Of a stretch of 64,000 nt of DNA, positions 42,935-52,028 are shown one piece after another (the stretch's first letter is position 1; every line of letters begins with the position of its first letter). The translations under genes and the position numbers were made by a program. The notes beneath the pieces are model-generated. The model did no database searches, was not told the DNA's origin, and worked only from the letters and a program-made list of their open reading frames with translations. Source of the DNA: Paenibacillus etheri (GTDB taxonomy: Bacteria > Bacillota > Bacilli > Paenibacillales > Paenibacillaceae); assembly GCF_001012825.1 (NCBI RefSeq), contig NZ_LCZJ02000033.1, positions 363,785 to 427,784 of the forward strand. Direction: 5' to 3'.

Positions 42935-44026
42935 TTATTCAGCCGTGTCCACGGTCACGCTTCCATTACTCGTACTTAGGTCCACACTATGGGTTCCTTT
43001 ACCGAGAGTGGCAGTGCCATAGCTGTCCCCATCTCGATTCCAGGGTACATTCCCCTTCAGCGAACCATTGCTGGTATCCGCTGTAATCTTCACATCGGAC
43101 ACGGATGGCAATCCCACCGTAATCTTTCCGTTACTAGACGAACATTTCCATTTTCCAGTCACTGCTGAATTAATAGTGATCTTACCGTTGCTGCTCTTTG
43201 CGATTAATGCTCCATCTATATTATCCAATGTAATAGCTCCATTAGAGCTTTTGAGCTGCGCTCCACCTTGGATGTTCTGAACCGTCAGAGATCCATTGCT
43301 GGTATGTGCCTCTACCCCGCCAGCAACATCATGAATATTTAAAACCCCGTTACTAGTATCAGCCACTAAGCCAGACTTTAAATCCCAGGCTTCTATTGAC
43401 CCATCGCTAGTATCTACCTCAACAGCAAGGCTGCTAGGTACACTTACATTTAAATAAGGGCTTTTAATATTAAATCCAAACTGAATATTAGAGAACCAAT
43501 TATGATCTGTATCCAGCTCCATAATCAATGTATCTCCCTCAGTTTTAACTTTCCATTTCTTTTCCAACGCACTTTCGGCTTCACTTTGCGATTTTCCGGG
43601 TAGGAGTAAGCTTCCCTCATAATCCAATGAGCTTCCATCTATTCCCTCGACCTTTACCTTTCCACTTGGAAGTACGATTTTCAGCGTTGTAATATTATCT
43701 TTCACTTCGACATTGCCGCTTAGTGGAGTTAAATGTGTATTCCCGATTAAACTGCTAAGTGAACCGCCGGCCATTACGCTCTGTGCACTGCTTGCTCCAA
43801 CTAACAGGATAATCAATAGGACTGCCCAACCGCTCACACGACTTTTGGCATCGGATTTAATAAACAATCTTAGCAACATCTCGAGTCCGAACAGGATCAA
43901 CAGTGCTGGCCATAAATAACCAAGTACTTCATAGCTGATCATATTATACTGAGCCATCACAATAATGACACCAAGTGCAATGCAGCCTATAGCTGCAGTG
44001 AAACTCCCGATTTTCCATCTCGCCAT
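42935..44026 (-). CDS. DUF4097 beta-helix membrane protein
   Basis: A 363-residue protein. The first ~95 residues contain three to four membrane helices of the LiaI/LiaF-like type. The rest (~120-363) is an extracytoplasmic beta-helix of repeats with TSNGSL, SSNGAI and SSNGKI (DUF4097). ATG 44026 has GGGG about eight bases upstream. It is the last gene of the ECF sigma operon and is probably a target or feedback component of the envelope-stress system. Role inferred. Confidence 0.8.
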   Translation of the reverse strand: MARWKIGSFTAAIGCIALGVIIVMAQYNMISYEVLGYLWPALLILFGLEMLLRLFIKSDAKSRVSGWAVLLIILLVGASSAQSVMAGGSLSSLIGNTHLTPLSGNVEVKDNITTLKIVLPSGKVKVEGIDGSSLDYEGSLLLPGKSQSEAESALEKKWKVKTEGDTLIMELDTDHNWFSNIQFGFNIKSPYLNVSVPSSLAVEVDTSDGSIEAWDLKSGLVADTSNGVLNIHDVAGGVEAHTSNGSLTVQNIQGGAQLKSSNGAITLDNIDGALIAKSSNGKITINSAVTGKWKCSSSNGKITVGLPSVSDVKITADTSNGSLKGNVPWNRDGDSYGTATLGKGTHSVDLSTSNGSVTVDTAE

Positions 44027-44043
44027 AGTCAAATCCCCGTTTC

Positions 44044-44541
44044 TTACGCTCTCGTATTGTTTCTTAGCATCTTCAGACCGTACGCAATCAGACCCAGCGA
44101 TAGCAAGATCGTACCAATGTTAATCTCAATTAACATTCTCCAAAGCGTCGGAAATGCTGAGATCACCAGCATAAGGAAACCAGCAACAACACATCCAACA
44201 CCAACCCAAGCCGGATTCACATCTTCATGCGGGTAACCCGGCATAGAGGATATCCCCATCGTCCAAGGTTCTCCGAAGCTGTCAGGATGGAACATCATAC
44301 GCTCATGTTCGGCTGCAGTTATTTTCATCCAAGCCGCTTTCTGCAGAGCATCAAACAATTGGTAAAACCATAGTGCAGCTAGCGCAAAAGGGAAGATCAT
44401 GGGCTCGGACGGGATAAACATAATACATAAGGAAGCCCCGATCATAAACTGCAGCCCCTGCTTTTTGAAGCCTAAGTACAAATGACCTATACCAGGAATC
44501 ATAGCTAACATAAAAGTGAGCCAACGTCTCTTCTTAATCAT
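44044..44541 (-). CDS. Multi-pass membrane protein of the sigma-factor operon
   Basis: A 165-residue protein with four to five membrane helices: MLAMIPGIGHLYLGF at the start (TM2-like), an LAALWFYQLFDALQKA segment and two C-terminal helices. A central soluble stretch (~75-110) carries WMKITAAEHERMMFHP. ATG 44541 has AGGAGG upstream. It lies between the anti-sigma and DUF4097 genes. Function unknown. Confidence 0.7.
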   Translation of the reverse strand: MIKKRRWLTFMLAMIPGIGHLYLGFKKQGLQFMIGASLCIMFIPSEPMIFPFALAALWFYQLFDALQKAAWMKITAAEHERMMFHPDSFGEPWTMGISSMPGYPHEDVNPAWVGVGCVVAGFLMLVISAFPTLWRMLIEINIGTILLSLGLIAYGLKMLRNNTRA

Positions 44542-44622
44542 AATACATCCTCCTAAATTTTGGATAGCATAAACTTCTTCGGTTTACCTGAATCCATCTA
44601 TTATTTATAAATCTCTTTATGA

Positions 44623-45075
44623 CTATTTTCTAAAACCACCAAACCATTGGGTCACCGAATTCGACACATGACCATTAATTTCAGTAATTCCATAAGCCAA
44701 ATTCTCAAAAACGCCAAACTGTAACAATAAGAAGCTCAAGCAGGCAGCCACCGCATAATGCATCCAAGATGTTCTAGGAGTATAACGACGTCTTACGCTT
44801 GTCGCTTTAACCGCTCGCTCTCTGCGCCCTGTTTCGAGCTGCTCGATATGGGCCATAACACCTGCTGCGAGATCTGGAAAGTCCATCTGTTCATGCTGAT
44901 ATTCGCTGTCTGTTTCCATTTTTGACCAAAGAGCAGAAATTTCCTTAGCTTCCTCCAGCCACTGCGCGCAATCAGGACAGGATTGTATGTGCAACCGGAT
45001 ACGCAGCTCCATATCTGGAGACAATAGGCCGTCAATGTAATGTGGCATCCATTCCTTCACTATTGCACAATTCAT
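44623..45075 (-). CDS. Zinc-containing anti-sigma factor
   Basis: A 150-residue protein with an N-terminal zf-HC2/ZAS domain (CAIVKEWMPHYIDGLLS, then HIQSCPDC with the H-x3-C-x2-C knuckle) and one membrane helix near residue 110 (YAVAACLSFLLLQFG). The extracytoplasmic end is short. It overlaps the upstream sigma gene by ATGA (45072-45075), so it is translationally coupled and should bind and hold the sigma factor at the membrane. Confidence 0.88.
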   Translation of the reverse strand: MNCAIVKEWMPHYIDGLLSPDMELRIRLHIQSCPDCAQWLEEAKEISALWSKMETDSEYQHEQMDFPDLAAGVMAHIEQLETGRRERAVKATSVRRRYTPRTSWMHYAVAACLSFLLLQFGVFENLAYGITEINGHVSNSVTQWFGGFRK

Positions 45076-45632
45076 CGCAATTCCTCCCTTTGTCTACGCA
45101 TCATCTGTCTGGCACGATAAAGCTGCGATTCGATAGTCTTTACGGATACACCCTTTTGATCCGCTATTTCTTGATAAGAATTTCGCTGAAAATAGTACAG
45201 CTGTACGACCGACCGGTACGGTTCCGCAAGGCTGTTCACATTCTCACCCAGTTCAGCTGATTGTTCCTGCTCTAGCACCTCTTGCTCTGGTGTTTGAGAA
45301 GTTACCCAATCATTCTCAGTATAATCAGCTGCACTTCGATGCCTCCACTCCCTATCATTAGCCCGTTTCCAGTCCAGACAGGTTCGATAGGCTATCCGAT
45401 AAAGCCACGTCGAGAAGGAAGACTGTCCTCTGAAGGAGGGGAGTGCTTTGTATGCTTTTATAAAAACCTCTTGGGCCATATCTTTGGCCGATTCGGTTTC
45501 TCCAGTAATCTTGACACACACTCTGTATACCATGCCTTGATAACGTGTCACCAAATGCCCAAAGGCCTGATGCTGACCGTTCAGCACAGCAGAAATCCAT
45601 TCCTTCTCTTCCAGCTTTCTCCCCTCCTTCAC
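45072..45632 (-). CDS. ECF-type RNA polymerase sigma factor
   Basis: A 186-residue sigma-70 ECF factor with region 2 (ESAKDMAQEVFIKAYKALPSF, STWLYRIAYRTCLDWKR) and region 4 (LPEPYRSV-like, NSYQEIADQKGVSVKTIESQ). It directs RNA polymerase to envelope-stress promoters. The GTG at 45632 is the longest start. A CTG at 45614 lies eight bases after AAGGAGGGG and is a strong alternative. A CGTCTAA -10-like sequence sits just upstream, so autoregulation is plausible. Confidence 0.88.
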   Translation of the reverse strand: MKEGRKLEEKEWISAVLNGQHQAFGHLVTRYQGMVYRVCVKITGETESAKDMAQEVFIKAYKALPSFRGQSSFSTWLYRIAYRTCLDWKRANDREWRHRSAADYTENDWVTSQTPEQEVLEQEQSAELGENVNSLAEPYRSVVQLYYFQRNSYQEIADQKGVSVKTIESQLYRARQMMRRQREELR

Positions 45633-45823
45633 CTACATAACGTTAGACGCCAGCCAATTCTAATCCCCTGCAACTTTGCCGTAACTTTTTTTAAAATTTT
45701 TGAAATATTTTTGTGAAAGGAATATATTGTTTTTTGTCGAATAATGTTTAATTACTATGACTAAAGAAAACTCTTTCTAATTATCGTGCTATTTCTAACT
45801 ATACTTACTGAATTTCGCTTGCT

Positions 45824-46905
45824 ATGGGTTTGGGCTTCGCCTCAAAAGGGCAATGGGAGTTCTATCCTAATACGCTGCTTCCCACTTTCAATAAAGAATC
45901 TCTAAATAAAGCTCCCCCTAAAAAATATATTCAAGTCCCTGATCAGTGAGACAATGTTTTTAGTGAAGGCAAGGAGTCTGCTCATGGCTACGGCTCCTAT
46001 CGCCTGCGTATTCTTGTAGATAAAAACGAAAGCAGTCTTATGACATCCTCATCTGGGGTTCGGACTTTTTCGGAAATTTATATCAATGGTGAACTATTAG
46101 GAAATTCAGGTTCTCCATCTGCCAATAAGAAGACTATGTTGCTCGTGTATTACCTAACTCCGTATCTTTTACAACTGATAAGACTGAGATTGAAATTGTG
46201 ATTCATGTACCCAACTACTCTATATCTCATAAAGGCAGTATTTTTAAACCCATATTATTAGGTAACGAAAAAGCTTTAACACATCAGCGGATCGTTTCCA
46301 TTGGCCTTCAACTCTTATTATGTGTAGTACTTCTACTTCATGCAGTCTATGCAGCAATATTATATACCATTGGCCCGCGGCAAAAGATGCTGATCTATTT
46401 TTTTCTGTTGGTAATTTCCGCTATAACTACTGTACTTATTGATGATGACAAGCTTTTGCTGCATATGCTTCCCTTAAACTACCAATGGAGATTAAAGCAG
46501 CTTGAGCTTGTCCGAGGACAGGATGAACATCAACTGGGATTTAGCAGAAAATCTACATTTCTAGTTACCGCCCTTGACCATTCAGCCACTCGTTGAAAAT
46601 GCCGTTAGGCACGGTATATTAATCCGCTCCAAGGGAGGTACGCGTTCAATATCCATCAAAGAACTAGTTGATGACATCTAGATTACAATCGCTGATAATG
46701 GTAAAGGCATGACTGCCGAACAATTCAGCAGCTACTAAGCAGTCATTCTAATGTAACACGAGGGATTGGATTTCTTAATACACATAAACGCTTGTTACGT
46801 GTCTGTGCTAAGGGTCTGTAAATTAAAAGCAAGGAAGGGCAAGGCACTTCAGTAAGTTTCATAATCCCTTCTGAAAAAAGAAATATGAATCGCAATAATT
46901 CCTAG
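45824..46905 (+). pseudogene. Decayed LytS-like histidine kinase
   Basis: Fragments in several frames follow the order of a 7TM-type sensor kinase: GQWEFYPNTLLPTF (periplasmic domain; stop after ~42 codons), GYGSYRLRILVDKNESSLMT, RTFSEIYINGELLGNSG, then ALTHQRIVSIGLQLLLCVVL (membrane), and LTIQPLVENAVRHGI of the kinase ATPase N box, then ITIADNGKGMTAEQF. Stops, frameshifts and a missing stretch of membrane and dimerisation sequence separate them. The intact regulator gene follows. Confidence 0.85.
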
Positions 46906-46991
46906 TCACAGAAAGAATATAATGAACCGAAGTATAAGGAAGAGTTTATTGTTTTTTGCTAAAAAAAACTATATTGAGTGGTGAAATAACA

Positions 46992-48146
46992 ATGATTCAA
47001 GCAGTATTGGTGGACGATGAACGACTCGCTCTCGTAAAGTTAGAATTCATGTTAAAAGAAATGAAAGCTGTTCATATCATCGCGTCCTATACAGATCCTA
47101 TTCAAGCTATACAAGAAGCTCCAGCCTTGGAGCCTGACGTTATTTTTATTGATATTGAAATGCCTGAAGTGAGCGGTCTTCAGGCTGCCGCAATTCTGCA
47201 AGAGGTCTGTCCAAACGCTAATATTGTTTTCGTGACCGCGTATAACCAATATGCAGTGGAAGCCTTTGAGTTAAATGCGATTGATTATATTTTGAAGCCC
47301 GTGCGACATGACCGGCTGTTTAAAACAATACAACGCTTGGAGGACAGATTGAGGTTTGCGCCAAAAAGCACAAAGGTAGCACATGAACTAACGATTCGTT
47401 GTTTTCAATCACTGCGTTTTGAACGAGGAGGACAACCTTTAAATAATCTCCGTTGGAGAACTTCTAAGGCACAAGAATTGTTTGCTTTCTTGCTTCATAA
47501 TCGCAATCGATTCGTCAGTAAAGACACCCTGATTGACCTACTGTGGCCAGACTTCAACCTTAAAAAGGCCTCTACCCATCTCTACACAACCATTTATCAA
47601 GTACGGCAATGTTTAAAGCAGAGTGAAGTAGATCTGCATATCAGCAACGTCAGTGGCGGTGAAGGGTATACGCTTGAGACCGGGCCGCTTCTGACTGATG
47701 CAGTCCAATGGGAGCACAACATTCTTGCACTCGAACCCATCGGAGAGGGCAATTGTGCAGAACATCAAAGCTTATTTGATCTTTATTCAGGCGATTATTT
47801 TGGAGATTATGATTATTTGTGGGCAGAGGGCGAACGACAACGTCTGCGCACCATTTGGCTACATCATGCTATGGGAATGGCCCAGTTCTATATCGACAAC
47901 AACAGAGTCCCCGAAGCTGTCACCGTGTATCAAAAGGTAGTGCAGCTTCAGCCCTATTTTGAACAAGGACATTTAGGATTAATGAAGGTCTACGACAGTA
48001 TTGGGGAACGATCCGCTGTGGAAGAACAATACAAGAATCTGACGGAATTATTGAAAGGCGATCTTAGTATTGGTCTTCCTGCCGTTGTTCAAGATTGGTA
48101 TGAACAATGGGAACTACATAACCTTAGAATACGCAGCAGGAAATAG
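46992..48146 (+). CDS. Response regulator with winged-helix and BTAD (SARP-like) output
   Basis: A 384-residue protein. The receiver domain (MIQAVLVDDERLAL, FIDIEMPEVSGLQA with phosphoacceptor Asp, FVTAYNQYAVEAFE, YILKPV) is followed by an OmpR-like winged helix (~145-235: RTSKAQELFAFLLHNRNRFV) and a bacterial transcriptional activator (BTAD) TPR domain (~240-384). ATG 46992 has only a weak site (GTGGTG); an earlier frame to 46956 is less likely. It follows the dead kinase gene, so it is an orphan now. Confidence 0.85.
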   Translation: MIQAVLVDDERLALVKLEFMLKEMKAVHIIASYTDPIQAIQEAPALEPDVIFIDIEMPEVSGLQAAAILQEVCPNANIVFVTAYNQYAVEAFELNAIDYILKPVRHDRLFKTIQRLEDRLRFAPKSTKVAHELTIRCFQSLRFERGGQPLNNLRWRTSKAQELFAFLLHNRNRFVSKDTLIDLLWPDFNLKKASTHLYTTIYQVRQCLKQSEVDLHISNVSGGEGYTLETGPLLTDAVQWEHNILALEPIGEGNCAEHQSLFDLYSGDYFGDYDYLWAEGERQRLRTIWLHHAMGMAQFYIDNNRVPEAVTVYQKVVQLQPYFEQGHLGLMKVYDSIGERSAVEEQYKNLTELLKGDLSIGLPAVVQDWYEQWELHNLRIRSRK

Positions 48147-48230
48147 TTTCTATTTAACAAAGACACCCGGATCTATGAGTCAACTGAAAAACATGTGTTT
48201 TAAGAATCTGTAAAATGTGCCTGAATAGAT

Positions 48231-48272
48231 AAAGGCGAATTCCGACTCCAGTTCGAGTAAGAATTCGCCTTT
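48231..48272. terminator. Terminator inside the IS, after the transposase
   Basis: AAAGGCGAATTC pairs with GAATTCGCCTTT across an 18-base loop. T-rich DNA follows on the right and A-rich DNA is on the left. Confidence 0.6.
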
Positions 48273-48296
48273 ATTTTATATATGTCCTCATGTTTT

Positions 48297-49748
48297 TTAC
48301 TTTAATAGCGTCAATATTCTTTTGAGATTTACTGCAAATATAGCCATTGCCCCTTGCATGTGCATGCCAACGAGACCTGAGGAAGATGCTACATCATACC
48401 CGTGTCTGTGTTTTAGTTCACTATTCTTCGCTTCGATTTTATAGCGTTCTCTTGCTCTCTCTTTGAAATATTCACTTTCTTGAAAAGTTTGCTGCTCACT
48501 ATGCTCCGTGGATTTGATACTCACTGAATAGGTTTTTGATTGTGCGCCCTCTTTATAACATCCTTCTCTATAGGGACATTGCTTACACTTATCGATATCA
48601 AAATAATAAGTATATATTTGATTTCTTCCTGCATTCTTTGTCCCCGTACGTGCTCTACGAATTGCCATATGCCCAGCTTTACAAACGTACATCCCTGCAT
48701 CTTTATTAAACTCAAATTCATCTTCTTTTTTACGAGCACCTTGAGTAATCTGCGGATGTAATTTGGATACGAGTTGCAATTCATTTTGTTTGGCATACTG
48801 AATATTTTCTTTCTCAGAATAGGCTGTGTCGCCAATAACTGTATTGATTTCCATGCCCGTTTCGCGACTTTTTTCGATTAGTGTTTGGAGTTGTTTCCCG
48901 TCACTTTTTTCTCCGGTTGTAACTACCGCAGCTGTAATAATACGCTCTTCATTCATTGCAAGATGTGTTTTGTAGCCAAAAAAAGAGGAGTCGGCTGTTT
49001 TGTGACCCACACGTGCATCTGGATCATTAGAAAATTGAAGGTGCTCCACGTGATCTTCTACGATTTCCTTTAAGTAGTTCAACTTTTCCTTTACCTTTGA
49101 ATATTCGCGGATACTTTCTTCTTTTTCCACGGCGTCAATTACTTTTTGGCAATAATCCAGTTCATCCACTAATTCGTTTGTCGTTGTTTTTGGCGGGAAT
49201 ATATCTTTCATGTTTTCATTGATTTGATAAACGGCCTTCCGCAACAGCTTAGACTTCTCCATCAATATTTCTTTGGGTGATTGCTGATTGAATCGTGATT
49301 TCGTGTGGGTAGCATCCACAATAATTGCGCGGCTTTTAATGATTTCTTTTTCCAATGCAATTTCCACCGTTTTTTGAATCAGCATGTCGAGCAGGCTCAC
49401 ATCTTTCAACCGAAGTTTACGAAACTTCGTGAGTGAACTAGGATTGATGACCTCGTCTTCAGGCGCCATATCTAAGAAGTATTTGAGCGACATGTCATAT
49501 TTAGAACGTTCTACGACATCCACATCGGACAAATCGAAAATCGATTTTAGTAATAAATACTTGAACATACGAATAGGAGGCACGGCATTGCGACCATTAT
49601 CTAGGCAATATTTATTCTGTAATTCTTCATGAACAAAAGAAAAATCTACGAGGTCATTTATTTGTCGTAGCATATTATCTTTAGGTACGACGATATCGTA
49701 AATCGCCATAAATGGACTGAGGTTAAGGGATTGTTGGTTTGAAATCAT
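48297..49748 (-). CDS. IS1182 family transposase
   Basis: A 483-residue DDE transposase. It shows an N-terminal helical region, DATHTKSRFN (first Asp), KTHLAMNEERIITAAVVTTG, GDTAYSEKENI (second Asp) and AKNSELKHRHGYDVASSSG with the catalytic Glu. A Cys-rich insertion (CKQCPYREGC) before it is typical for IS1182. ATG 49748 (MISNQQSLN) has AGGTGG upstream; a GTG at 49760 is an alternative. A perfect 18-bp hairpin lies upstream. Confidence 0.92.
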   Translation of the reverse strand: MISNQQSLNLSPFMAIYDIVVPKDNMLRQINDLVDFSFVHEELQNKYCLDNGRNAVPPIRMFKYLLLKSIFDLSDVDVVERSKYDMSLKYFLDMAPEDEVINPSSLTKFRKLRLKDVSLLDMLIQKTVEIALEKEIIKSRAIIVDATHTKSRFNQQSPKEILMEKSKLLRKAVYQINENMKDIFPPKTTTNELVDELDYCQKVIDAVEKEESIREYSKVKEKLNYLKEIVEDHVEHLQFSNDPDARVGHKTADSSFFGYKTHLAMNEERIITAAVVTTGEKSDGKQLQTLIEKSRETGMEINTVIGDTAYSEKENIQYAKQNELQLVSKLHPQITQGARKKEDEFEFNKDAGMYVCKAGHMAIRRARTGTKNAGRNQIYTYYFDIDKCKQCPYREGCYKEGAQSKTYSVSIKSTEHSEQQTFQESEYFKERARERYKIEAKNSELKHRHGYDVASSSGLVGMHMQGAMAIFAVNLKRILTLLK

Positions 49749-49791
49749 CCGAGTCACCACCTGAAATTAATACAATTATTATACAGCAAAA

Positions 49792-49832
49792 CAGGACACC
49801 CATCCTCGAAAAGATCGAGGATGGGTGTCCTG
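49792..49832. repeat. Perfect 18-bp hairpin upstream of the transposase gene
   Basis: CAGGACACCCATCCTCGA and TCGAGGATGGGTGTCCTG pair without mismatch over AAAGA, 44 bases before the transposase start. No long T run follows. It may limit read-through into the transposase or act in the transposition complex. The 49833-50249 stretch beyond has no gene. Confidence 0.7.
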
Positions 49833-50249
49833 GAATGGAGTTTTCATGAGCCTCCAAAGGCCTTTATAACTTGAACTTAAAAACATTAGAGGGACGTAGC
49901 GAAGGGGAAATTTGGAACTGTAGGAGCGAAAGCGACCGCCTTTGTCTCCGGATTTCATCCGCGAACAACGGTACAATTCAAGAAATTCTTACGACAACAG
50001 CGGCCGGAAGTCCAAATATTCTCCGTAGTTACGACTGACTCCTTAAATGTATGATCTAGAAAGAACTTTTTCAGTGGCCTCCTCTATTCGGGTGTCTTTG
50101 TTGTTACGATATATTAATTGCTGCGTTTGAAACAGCTAGTTAAACGAAGCTAGCGAATTACGTAAGATTGAACAAACTTGTCCGAAGCAAATTCAGACAT
50201 TATTCAATAAGCCGCCATTCTAACATGTTGTTGGCGGAGCTATGCCCTA

Positions 50250-51998
50250 TTATCCTAGTTCCGGTTGATCTACGAAGGTAACAGCGGTATCTGAAGTGCT
50301 GTGCAATTCAAAGATGACAATCTCATTGTCGCCTTGTTTCAATAGAGGACCTGGCACATACATTGTTTTCTGTGGTCCGATATTCCAATAGCGTCCAAGG
50401 TTGAACCCATTAATGAACACGACGCCTTTAGTCCATCCTTCCATGCTCAAGAACGTATCACAAGGTTCATCCACAACCAAGGTGCTGCGGAAGAAGCTAG
50501 GTTCCACTTGCCTGAATAAACCTTTAAACTGCAGACCAGATAAATCCGTTAATGGCAACGTATAAGTCGTCCATTCCGACAGAAACTGCCGTCCATAACG
50601 TACCCCTTCGGTAATCCCTTTACAATCTCTCATAAAAGGACCATAGTTGACGCGTCCTAAATTCTCCACAAGTATACTAACATGCAGCCCTTCGGCAGGA
50701 ACCTCGAACTCTAATTTCACCTCTGGCTCTACACGATCTAAGGTTGCAGTGAGCTCTCCATTCAGAAAGACTAATGCACGATCATGTAAATCCTGGATGA
50801 AGAACTCATCTTTGGGACGAGGTCCTGTAAGGAACGTACTATAATGAATAAAGCCATAATCCTGACCCAATTTCTCCATCGGTTCAGGGTATGCAGAGTG
50901 AATGGGGGCAGAAATGCGATTCAAGTTTACGGTAAGTGAAGTTTGCTCCTTCATCTCTACTCTCCCATATGCTTTCTTAGCAACAGGAGCTGGCAACTCA
51001 ATGGGTCCGAGATCTACATATTTGGAGATCACTTCACGAACTGCATAATATTTAGCTGTCGGCTCACCGGATTCACTCAGTAAGGAATCATAGTCATAAC
51101 TAGTAATTGTTGGTTCATAGCTGTCAAACGTATGTCCATTCGCTCCGTTGTAGAACCCAAAGTTAGTTCCGCCATGGAACATATAGAAATTAACGGATGC
51201 GCCTAGACCAAGTATCTCATCCAATACCTTTGCTACATCCTCAGCCGGACGCGTATGATGCTCCTCACGCCAATGATCAAACCAACCGTTCCAGTATTCC
51301 ATACACATGATTGGAGCCTCTGGTTGGTATTCAAGGAGCTTGTTGAATGCTTCTACTGGACGTGATCCAAAGTTCACCGTCTCCAGCACACCTGGGACCA
51401 TCCCTCCCTGTAACATCGCGTCTTCAGGTCCATCGGAAGTGAATAGTAGTACATCTATCCCACGGGAAATCATGCTGTCTTTTAAATGAGTCAAATAGCG
51501 CTTGTCATTGCCGTAACTTCCGTACTCATTCTCAATCTGCATAGCAATAATCGGGCCACCATTTGTACATAACAGTGGTTGTAATTTGGGAAGTAATACA
51601 TCATAATACGCATCTACATGATCTAGAAATGGCTTATGGTAGCATCGAAGACGCATATCCGAATCAGCTAGCAACCAAGATGGCAGTCCACCAAATTCCC
51701 ATTCTGCACAAATATAAGGTGCGGGACGAACGATGACATGCAGACCCAAATCTCCTGCCAATTCAATAAACCGGACTACATCTGCCATACCTTCAAAATG
51801 AAGTTGGCCTTTCTTCGGCTCGTGTAAATTCCATGCCACATAGGTTTCAACCGTATTGAAGCCGCAAGCTTTTAATTTGATAAGACGGTCTTCCCAATGT
51901 TCCGGTAGAGTCCGAAAATAATGGATGGCTCCTGAGATAAGCCGTATCGCCTGATCGTTATAATAAAAGGAAGATCCTGAATAATGAAAAGTTGCCAT
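50250..51998 (-). CDS. Beta-galactosidase, GH35
   Basis: A 582-residue glycosidase. The (beta/alpha)8 barrel shows LISGAIHYFR, GFNTVETYVAWNLHEP, APYICAEWEFGGLPSWLL, the acid/base in QIENEYGSYG and the nucleophile in CMEYWNGWFDHW, followed by NFYMFHGGTNFGF. The C-terminal jelly-roll domains include GVVFINGFNLGRYWNIGPQ. There is no signal peptide, so it acts on imported oligosaccharides. ATG 51998 has CGAGGTG upstream. It is the last gene of the locus. Confidence 0.93.
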   Translation of the reverse strand: MATFHYSGSSFYYNDQAIRLISGAIHYFRTLPEHWEDRLIKLKACGFNTVETYVAWNLHEPKKGQLHFEGMADVVRFIELAGDLGLHVIVRPAPYICAEWEFGGLPSWLLADSDMRLRCYHKPFLDHVDAYYDVLLPKLQPLLCTNGGPIIAMQIENEYGSYGNDKRYLTHLKDSMISRGIDVLLFTSDGPEDAMLQGGMVPGVLETVNFGSRPVEAFNKLLEYQPEAPIMCMEYWNGWFDHWREEHHTRPAEDVAKVLDEILGLGASVNFYMFHGGTNFGFYNGANGHTFDSYEPTITSYDYDSLLSESGEPTAKYYAVREVISKYVDLGPIELPAPVAKKAYGRVEMKEQTSLTVNLNRISAPIHSAYPEPMEKLGQDYGFIHYSTFLTGPRPKDEFFIQDLHDRALVFLNGELTATLDRVEPEVKLEFEVPAEGLHVSILVENLGRVNYGPFMRDCKGITEGVRYGRQFLSEWTTYTLPLTDLSGLQFKGLFRQVEPSFFRSTLVVDEPCDTFLSMEGWTKGVVFINGFNLGRYWNIGPQKTMYVPGPLLKQGDNEIVIFELHSTSDTAVTFVDQPELG

Positions 51999-52028
51999 AT
52001 TCTCAACACCTCGTAATGGTATGATCAC

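Larger units (their letters stand above)
48157..50101 (-). mobile_element. IS1182-family insertion sequence
   Basis: Terminal inverted repeats, about 35 bases with ~26 matches, begin ACAAAGACACCCG and end ACTGAAAAA at both ends. One transposase gene lies between them (48297-49748). The total is ~1.95 kb. No target duplication was found at the ends I can define. It separates the response-regulator gene from the GH35 gene. Confidence 0.85.

Noticed and set aside
46198-46596. A possible separate 132-residue membrane protein gene
   Set aside because: It is a piece of the decayed LytS-like kinase, as the order of sensor, membrane and ATPase fragments shows.
48150-50110. Target-site duplication of the IS1182 copy
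   Set aside because: Comparing the bases outside the inverted repeats for several possible end points gave no matching 4-base repeat.
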